From positions 1 to 10,896 of the forward strand of contig JAAAJB010000795.1 of NCBI GenBank assembly GCA_016098155.1: DNA of 10,896 nucleotides, read 5' to 3'. This document shows positions 5,635 through 10,896 of the stretch, piece after piece; position 1 is the first letter of the stretch; every line of letters begins with the position of its first letter. Below the pieces are notes generated by a model. The model made no database searches, was not told the origin of the DNA, and worked only from the letters and a program-made list of their open reading frames with translations. A program made the position numbers and the translations under genes. The DNA is from Actinomortierella ambigua (taxonomy: Eukaryota > Mortierellomycota > Mortierellomycetes > Mortierellales > Mortierellaceae).

Positions 5635-6807
5635 CTATTGCTGGGTGCAGAAAGGTTCCCGAATGGGTGCGGCGATGTTTCCTGAAGCGGTGCTAGCTGG
5701 AGCCACTCGAACTCGGACTTGATCTCCATCATCGTCAACCTTGACTCGCGCCTTATCCTGTTTTCGTCCCACCACCTTCTTCTTCACAGTGTGATTGACT
5801 CCGAGATCCTCGTGCTGCAGGAGAGGCTCAAACGTGGCAGACCTTGGCGGCGCTCTCTCACGTAGTGAGAGGGGCTTTGATGAGGATGTTGGTGGGGATG
5901 TTGGTTGGCATGTTGGTGGGCATGTTGGAGTCAAAAGAGGGCGAGATGCGTCAAATCTGGCAGGTTGAATATGGTATCTCGCATCGTCTCCATCCTCTCC
6001 CGCGGCATCCCACTGTGTAATAGCAGCAACGCCTCCACGCAAGCGAATCTTCTTCGAAGCGTGGCCAAGGGCCTCAGGTGTAGGTTGTCTTCGTGCAGAT
6101 GGCGTAAATGTAGGGTTCTCCATTCTTTCAGTAACGGGAAAATGAGGTTGCGAAAAAGTGTCGGTAGAGAGAAGTGTCATGACCGATGTAGAGATCCCCA
6201 TTCTTTCAGCAACGAGAAGATGAGGTTGCGAAGCAGTATCGGTGGAGAGGGGTGCCATGACAGAGGCAGAGTTGTCATCCGTACTCGCAGCGGGAGAGTG
6301 TGGTGCCAAGAAAAATGCCTCATCCTGGTCGTCATCCTCGACCTTCACCTCCTTCAGCGTATCGCCTCCTTGCCTGCTGTCGTCCTCCTCCACCTTTTGT
6401 CTCTCCTCTTCTGTCTTCTCAGGCTCCAGCGCAAACTGTTCTTGCTCCTGGTTCACTGCGGCATCAGATGTGCCAACAATCGTGGCGTCTGCGCTGGTAG
6501 CGATCGGTTCTGTGGCATGAGCGAGGCTAGCCGTGCTGATGCGCCCGGTAAGGGAAATGGCATCATCTGTTGTGTCTTTCTTGCACGGGATGGCAGGATG
6601 CAGCGACGCCGAGAGTTCCTCCACAGCCATTGATTCCTCTCGTACCGCTGGAGAGGCACGGTCCAGAGACAACATTGGAGACTCTTGGGTGGCGGGTCGG
6701 CTTAACGAGAGCTCACTTCTAGTCCCTCTCCCTGACGTGGCCTTGGTCTTGCAGCATGATGTGGCCGAGCCAACATCTCGGTGAGCTCCAAGGCCGTTGC
6801 TGTACAT
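5635..6807 (-). CDS. Large acidic, disordered protein with internal duplication, unrecognised
   Basis: The uninterrupted frame runs from ATG 6807 to TAG 5635 (390 codons). If the intron at 6800-6884 is used, the exon begins at 6799 and the protein starts further upstream. Composition is rich in Ser, Pro, Thr, Glu and Asp. Around residues 130-170 there is an acidic block (EPEKTEEERQKVEEDDS, KEVKVEDDDQDEAF). A 26-residue tandem duplication follows (PLSTDTASQPHLLVAERM and LLSTDTFSQPHFPVTERM). Basic patches KKIRLRGG and KKKVVGRKQDKARVK near the C-terminus could be nuclear localisation signals. No domain is recognised. The 3' end is uncertain: another frame (to 5523, ending RRRSIRSRRRSQD) is also coding-like and would be joined by a short intron such as 5682-5739. 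Probably a nuclear regulatory or scaffold protein, by inference only. Confidence 0.6.
   Translation of the reverse strand: MYSNGLGAHRDVGSATSCCKTKATSGRGTRSELSLSRPATQESPMLSLDRASPAVREESMAVEELSASLHPAIPCKKDTTDDAISLTGRISTASLAHATEPIATSADATIVGTSDAAVNQEQEQFALEPEKTEEERQKVEEDDSRQGGDTLKEVKVEDDDQDEAFFLAPHSPAASTDDNSASVMAPLSTDTASQPHLLVAERMGISTSVMTLLSTDTFSQPHFPVTERMENPTFTPSARRQPTPEALGHASKKIRLRGGVAAITQWDAAGEDGDDARYHIQPARFDASRPLLTPTCPPTCQPTSPPTSSSKPLSLRERAPPRSATFEPLLQHEDLGVNHTVKKKVVGRKQDKARVKVDDDGDQVRVRVAPASTASGNIAAPIREPFCTQQ
6122..6276. repeat. 78-bp tandem duplication inside the disordered-protein gene
   Basis: CATTCTTTCAG followed by TAACGG or CAACGA, then AGATGAGGTTGCGAA-like sequence, occurs at 6121 and 6199, a period of 78 bases or 26 codons. 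The copies differ at scattered positions but keep the frame. Confidence 0.75.
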
Positions 6808-6884
6808 TAGTTTATGTCCCTAGACTGTTCACTCTTCGTAGCACAGCAGCGCCCGACCTTAATCTCACCACACAACCACTGTAC
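6800..6884 (-). other. Predicted intron of the disordered-protein gene
   Basis: Donor GTACAG after AAAG, acceptor TGTACAG, and a branch-site-like ACTAAT a few bases before the acceptor. It is 85 bp long and phase 2 on both sides. It removes the ATG at 6807. Confidence 0.45.
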
Positions 6885-6990
6885 CTTTCTCCGGGTCGCA
6901 GGTTTCCTATTGGAAACACGCACGAGCCACTGTCGTCAGTGCACGCCCAAGCCTCTTCATCACCAAGGGTAAGAGGGTGGCCATTGCGCC
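6885..6990 (-). CDS. Candidate upstream exon of the disordered-protein gene
   Basis: This minus-strand frame, open from just after a TAA at 6991-6993, reads NGHPLTLGDEEAWACTDDSG then SCVFPIGNLRPGE and ends in phase 2 at a GTACAG donor. It splices in frame to the exon starting at 6799, giving ..NLRPGES-NGLGAH... No in-frame ATG is seen in it, so the true start must lie in a further exon upstream (possibly before a CTACTAAT-like branch site near 7025) or the exon is not used. Codon choice looks coding. Confidence 0.4.
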
Positions 6991-7229
6991 TTTACACCGT
7001 TGAGATAGATGTGCATGTGGATTAGTAGGGTGAAGAAGGTTTAAGAAGAACGAGCATCCCAGCTATTACACACGTGAGTATCCAAATGCTCACATAGCAC
7101 AAAACCGTTGTTTTTCCGCCCGTGCCACCAACAGATCAAATGCAAAGGAGCACCGATGTTTTTTGTGCTCCCGCTCGGCCCTCGAAAAAAAAAAGAGAGA
7201 AAACGCTCGCGCGATGACCTTTCATTCCT

Positions 7230-7318
7230 ACAATTTCAACTTCATTCCCATCCTCATTCCCACTCAACCTGCCCTGCACTCCCTACTCTCTCTCTCTATC
7301 CATCCTCCCTCTCCAGAA
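7230..7318 (+). promoter_or_regulatory. Pyrimidine-rich leader of the monooxygenase gene
   Basis: A long C/T-rich stretch with CTCTCTCTCTCTATCC directly before the start codon, typical of fungal promoters near the transcription start. No clear TATA box was seen. The interval 6991-7344 separates two divergent genes and probably holds both promoters. Confidence 0.4.
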
Positions 7319-7344
7319 ATCGGGTTCGTGAACACGAAAAAGAC

Positions 7345-9522
7345 ATGGCACCCCCAGGATTCAAGGTCATCATCGCAGGTGCAGGTATTTCAGGGCTGTC
7401 TCTTGCAATCATGCTCGAGCGCCAAAACGTAGAGTACGTTATTCTAGAGCGCTACAGTTCCTTCACAGCCTTGGGCAGTGGCATCTCTCTCTCGCCCCAG
7501 GTACTACGTGTCTACGAACAGCTGGGCTTGCTGGATGATCTCCGTGCCGTAAGTAAGCCGCTTGTCGCCATCGATTACTTTGACCAACAACTCAAGAAGG
7601 TCGGATGCCTGGACTTGTCAGGCTTTGACAAGAGGTAAAGAAAGAAAGAAAAAAAAACTTCTCAAGTACACTTCCCCCTTGCCTTCCATTCCACTTGTTT
7701 ACCTCTTCTTTGTTAAACTACGACTGACACCTGCATACATACAACATTTTCAAACTTGTTTAGATATGGATATCACAGCCTCTTCTTCGCCAGGCCAGAA
7801 CTGTTAGAGGTGCTCGCGCGCCATGTCCCATCCGAGAAGATCCATTGGAACAAGCGTATCCTGTCGACCATGCAGAACAACAACGGGGCCATGGTGCGTG
7901 TCGCGGACGGAACCACCTACGACGGCGATATCATCATTGGGGCGGATGGCGCCTATTCAGCCGTTCGTCAGTCGCTCTACAAGAACATGGCTGCGAAGGG
8001 ATTGAAAGTCGACAAAAACGACGCCGGGCCATTGAGGGTAAAAGGGAGTTTTAGTTGTCCTCAGCATGTGTGCATGTTGTGTGTAAAGTTTGAAACCCCG
8101 TCTGATTGGCTTCAACCTTTACTGCTGTGATAGTTTGACTTGTTCTGTGTCCTTGGTGTGACAAAGCCGCTGGGCGACAAATACCCTGTACTCAACGAAC
8201 CAACGGCCAGAATGGATGTTATTCTGGCCAGCAAAGAAATTTCATACAATGTAAGTGAACACTATGTATGCAACAGCCTTTTGTTTGAAATGGTCATTCT
8301 GCTGAGGCTGTATCGTGTCATTTAACTCACGAACTTCCTTCGAGGCGTTCCTTGTATATGATGGTGGTGGTGGGTGGGTGTTTATCGATCTATCTATGCT
8401 GGTTTTGATATCTTGGTAAACAGGTGTACACCATTCCGCTACCCGATTCACGCATCTCTTGGGCTGTGGGTGGCCACTTTCTGGCTCCTCAGGTGCATGA
8501 CCAAGAAAGCTTCCGCTTCTCCGAATGGGGGTCGGAGTCGATCGAGACCATCCACACGCAGCTCAAAAGGATTCCTGTCTCGATTGGTGGTACCATTGGC
8601 GAGTTGATTGGGGCAAGCGACAATATCTCCAATATCATGATCGAAGACAAGCTGTTCAATGTTTGGTAAACCAATTGATCCAGTGACCTTGGTAAATCGT
8701 TTTTCAAGTATGGTGCGACGAGTATCATAGTTGGTATTTCTAACGACCAGAATCGCCTTCCTCCACCCCCCTCCCTTTTTTTTTCTTTCTTCAGGCACGA
8801 GGGAAGAACAGTCCTGATGGGTGATGCCGCCCACAAATTGATTCCTGCGGGAGGGCAAGTAAGTTTTTTTTACCCGAAAGTTGCACAGCACTGCTCCTTC
8901 ATTTCGATTGTAGCACCGCGTTTCTCCCTCGAACTTTCATTCGATCATACAAACCAAACTCTTTATACATCCGTTCCAATACAGGGCGCCAATCAAGCGA
9001 TCCTGGATGCAGTTTGCCTGGCAAACCTCCTCCATGAAATGCCCTCGTCTTCGCTGGAGGATATCAAGAGAGTCTTTACCAAATACTCTGAAATTCGCTC
9101 ACCACCAGCAAAGAAGGCCGTCGAAGGCTCTGCCCAACTGAGCAAATTGATGATTAACCAGGTAAGTGGGTATTGACGGACAGTTCTGTTATAGGGTGGG
9201 CCGGGGAGGGATATATGTTTCATGTCTCTCGCGCATGCATTTGCTCCTCAGGATATAGTAACCCATATCTTTCAATGGCGCATGAGGTGTAAAGCATCTT
9301 GATAAGTAGTGCTGACCATTATATATATATATATCCCCTTTCGACTTTCCTTAGGGATGGTTTGCAGACATTTTGCGGTCTCTGGTTCTCAACTTGCCAC
9401 CCAGCCTAGCCTGCTTTGCACAGGATGCCATGTTCTCGGGAAGACCTATCCTGAATTTCATCGATCCCATCCCTCTTAAAGGCTATCGCAAGGACTCGTC
9501 CGTGCCTCACACCTTGGACTAG
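7345..9522 (+). CDS. FAD-dependent monooxygenase (salicylate hydroxylase-like), 443 aa, seven exons
   Basis: Exons: 7345-7634, 7764-8037, 8134-8250, 8424-8665, 8795-8858, 8985-9161 and 9355-9522; all junctions are GT-AG and in frame, giving 443 residues, a usual length for class A flavoprotein monooxygenases. The dinucleotide-binding motif is at residues 8-18 (VIIAGAGISGL), with E35 expected to bind the FAD ribose. The DG motif is at 155-165 (IGADGAYSAVR). The GD motif with the FAD-contacting loop is at 317-332 (GDAAHKLIPAGGQGAN). Such enzymes use NAD(P)H and oxygen to hydroxylate or epoxidise aromatic or other small organic substrates in the cytosol; the substrate cannot be read from the sequence. 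The C-terminal tail (residues 389-443) has no membrane anchor clear enough to call. The start was chosen because residues 1-7 lead straight into the first beta strand; the frame extending upstream to 7108 is CT-rich leader. The gene is intact. Confidence 0.93.
9315..9334. repeat. AT microsatellite in the last monooxygenase intron
   Basis: A run of TA units about 20 bases before the final 3' splice site (TTAG at 9351-9354). Confidence 0.7.
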
Positions 9523-9972
9523 CTATAGAAGGAGGTTGTAGCTCAATAGTGTTCCTTGAGGCGGGAGCATAGCCATGGTCGCATTAGTATGTAACCCCTG
9601 CGCCCTTTAATTACATGTCACATCACAAAGCTATAGCTACTAAGGAGAAAAATTTGGTATTTATGTGGAAACTCAGCAAAAGGAGTAGGCATAAATAGAA
9701 AGGATGGGAATGAAATGAGTGCAGGATGAGGTGGTGGGGCGAGGAGGGAGTTGGAAACTATGAATGATCAGAGACATGAGTATACTAGGCCAGAATCCAG
9801 ATGGCCTAACTCTGCCTCCTATCTGAACCAAAGGGGTTAAACAAACGTTTCCGAATCCGTTCAGAACTTCTGCTGGTTCTGCAGAATTGGGCGTCAAGGA
9901 GCGCTCTGATATACTGAACGTACATGGTGTCGTCGTCGTCGACCGTCTTCTAGCACCTCTGCATGAAAGGGA
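9523..9972. other. Monooxygenase 3' flank, no gene seen
   Basis: No convincing coding frame or RNA gene. The minus-strand frame 9673-9897 lacks coding character. No canonical AATAAA was found; ATAAAT at about 9691 is the nearest resemblance. Confidence 0.4.
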
Positions 9973-9993
9973 ACTTTCACGCCGCGTGAAAGT
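9973..9993. repeat. Perfect 9-bp-arm palindrome
   Basis: ACTTTCACG, three bases, CGTGAAAGT. A related sequence (AACTTTCACGGCGTGAAGAG) lies at about 10813-10832. It could be a binding site for a dimeric regulator or an element end. Confidence 0.6.
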
Positions 9994-10038
9994 GGAAGAG
10001 TGCGACTAAATGACTCACTCGGAAACCAACTCATCTCC

Positions 10039-10214
10039 ATGTTCTCACCGATCTCAACACTGCACTTTTTCTCAGTCAACAGAAAGGGTGGAGTTGCAGG
10101 TAAGGAAAGTAAAGACTTTTGTCTTTTGTTTGTCCTGCTGGTCTGTTTGTTGCCTTATGAGTGAGTTTGGCAGATGCTCTCTGTATCCAAACCGAGGTCT
10201 ATCCCGTGCCCTAG
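10039..10214 (+). CDS. Possible spliced mini-ORF (33 aa), weak
   Basis: ATG 10039 opens MFSPISTLHFFSVNRKGGVA and reaches a GTAAGG donor at 10100. A CAG acceptor at 10171-10173 would give a 74-base intron and an in-frame continuation DALCIQTEVYPVP to TAG 10212-10214. The donor is good, but the product is very short. Chance is the likelier explanation. Confidence 0.12.
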
Positions 10215-10296
10215 CTAGCGTATACCCCGCTCGTTCCTATGCGCCGCTTTTTGAGAAGCTTGAGTATCATTCCAAAGCATGCACACCGTGGGTGCT

Positions 10297-10735
10297 TCAA
10301 AGGAGCGGCGTTTCTATCACTTTGGTTATCACTAGATGGCCAAAAAAAAAATAGCCCAGGCATAACCTCAGATCGTCGCAACTTTTGCCTTTCGCCGTTT
10401 TAATCCTGCAGGTATCAGACTTGGCTCTTATGGCGAAAATCTGTGACAAAGCAAGGTTTCGATACTTACGCCGCACAATGCAGGACTCTGTACGGAACGG
10501 CGAGAAGGGAGTGTTGGCTAATATGATAGGGTACATATCGTAATGCTCTCTCGGTTGAAGCTTCCGGCCAACTTTGCCTTGTGTGCCGCTGCTACGCATT
10601 TCGTAGATGTTTTCTTCCAATTTTGTACAAGATGGATGCTCATCAATTGAGCAGATGTCGGTTGACTTTTGGTTCAAACAAATGCTTGATTTGTCATATA
10701 CCTTGGAAGGAAGGTTTGTGACGCTCTATAGGGGC
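10297..10735 (-). pseudogene. Coding-like frame without ATG, unrecognised
   Basis: On the minus strand a frame is open from a TAG near 10738 to 10297. The part before a strong GTAAGTA donor at 10469 looks coding: SVTNLPSKVYDKSSICLNQ, DICSIDEHPSCTKLEENIYE, GRKLQPREHYDMYPI and NTPFSPFRTESCIVRR. After that the frame loses coding character. No in-frame ATG precedes it; the first possible non-standard start is a TTG at 10677. It is likely an internal exon or a decayed fragment. No acceptor giving a clean continuation was found. The family is not recognised. Confidence 0.25.
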
Positions 10736-10838
10736 GACTTCCATTGAAGATTGAGCAATTGATTTCTAATCATGGCAATAGTATGGCATGGTGGGACAAG
10801 TTCACTTGCGAACAACTTTCACGGCGTGAAGAGTGCAC

Positions 10839-10896
10839 GAAAAAAAAAAAAAAAAAAAAAAACCCTTTACTCTCCTTTCTCCCCCCCCCACCCCCC
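10839..10896. repeat. Poly-A tract followed by C-rich low-complexity end
   Basis: About 23 A residues, then CT-rich sequence and a run of C interrupted by one A at the window end. Nothing coding is visible. Confidence 0.7.

Noticed and set aside
5905..6633. Plus-strand frame of 242 codons opposite the disordered-protein gene
   Set aside because: Cys/Arg/Leu-rich antisense reading of the longer minus-strand frame, without domains.
8038..8133. In-frame continuation of monooxygenase exon 2 to a stop at 8130
   Set aside because: It is an intron: GTAAAA donor after AGG, acceptor GATAG, and the next exon resumes in phase with sequence fitting the family.
8448..8891. Minus-strand frame of 147 codons opposite the monooxygenase
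   Set aside because: It is the antisense shadow of exons 4 and 5 and the intron between them.
9530..9600. Possible tRNA (TAGCTCAATAGT resembles a D-arm)
   Set aside because: No matching acceptor stem, anticodon arm or T-arm could be placed around it.

Overview
The window looks like nuclear DNA of a filamentous, probably early-diverging fungus (Mucoromycota/Mortierella-like; this placement is inference). The reasons are GT-AG introns of about 60-180 bp, TATA boxes with pyrimidine-rich leaders, a small secreted cysteine-rich protein, and an antisense piece of a eukaryotic nuclear large-subunit rRNA. No bacterial operon, CRISPR array or tRNA was seen.

Layout. (1) Bases 735-2334, minus strand: the 5' part of a kinesin-6 gene, rebuilt here as five exons. 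It carries the N-terminal extension, motor start and P-loop, but nothing recognisable as the rest of the motor lies in the remaining 734 bases. What lies there is a dispersed repeat with a 3' splice-site-like sequence that would bring an early stop. (2) Bases 2335-3750: a TATA box, a possible short plus-strand gene (2737-3060), a minus-strand C-terminal-like fragment (3104-3220) and a 73-codon plus-strand frame broken by one TGA (3501-3722). (3) Bases 3679-4295, minus strand: a complete small secreted eight-cysteine protein gene with TATA box, 5'-UTR intron, signal peptide and AATAAA signal. (4) Bases 4460-5475: a mosaic of debris, holding a diverged 28S rRNA fragment, a degenerate Lys/Gln/Asp-rich repeat region with remnants of a coiled-coil-like protein, and a second copy of the dispersed repeat. 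(5) Bases 5635-6990, minus strand: a long acidic disordered protein with a 26-residue internal duplication and a candidate upstream exon joined by a good intron. (6) Bases 7345-9522, plus strand: a complete seven-exon FAD-dependent monooxygenase of 443 residues, the best-supported gene here. (7) Bases 9523-10896: mostly non-coding, with a palindrome, a related near-palindrome 840 bp away, a coding-like minus-strand frame without a clear start, and a poly-A/poly-C end.

The genes show no evident shared pathway. The disordered-protein gene and the monooxygenase are divergent and share the region between them as promoter space. The strongest second-look items are the truncated kinesin next to the repeat, the rRNA fragment among gene debris, and the secreted cysteine-rich protein.
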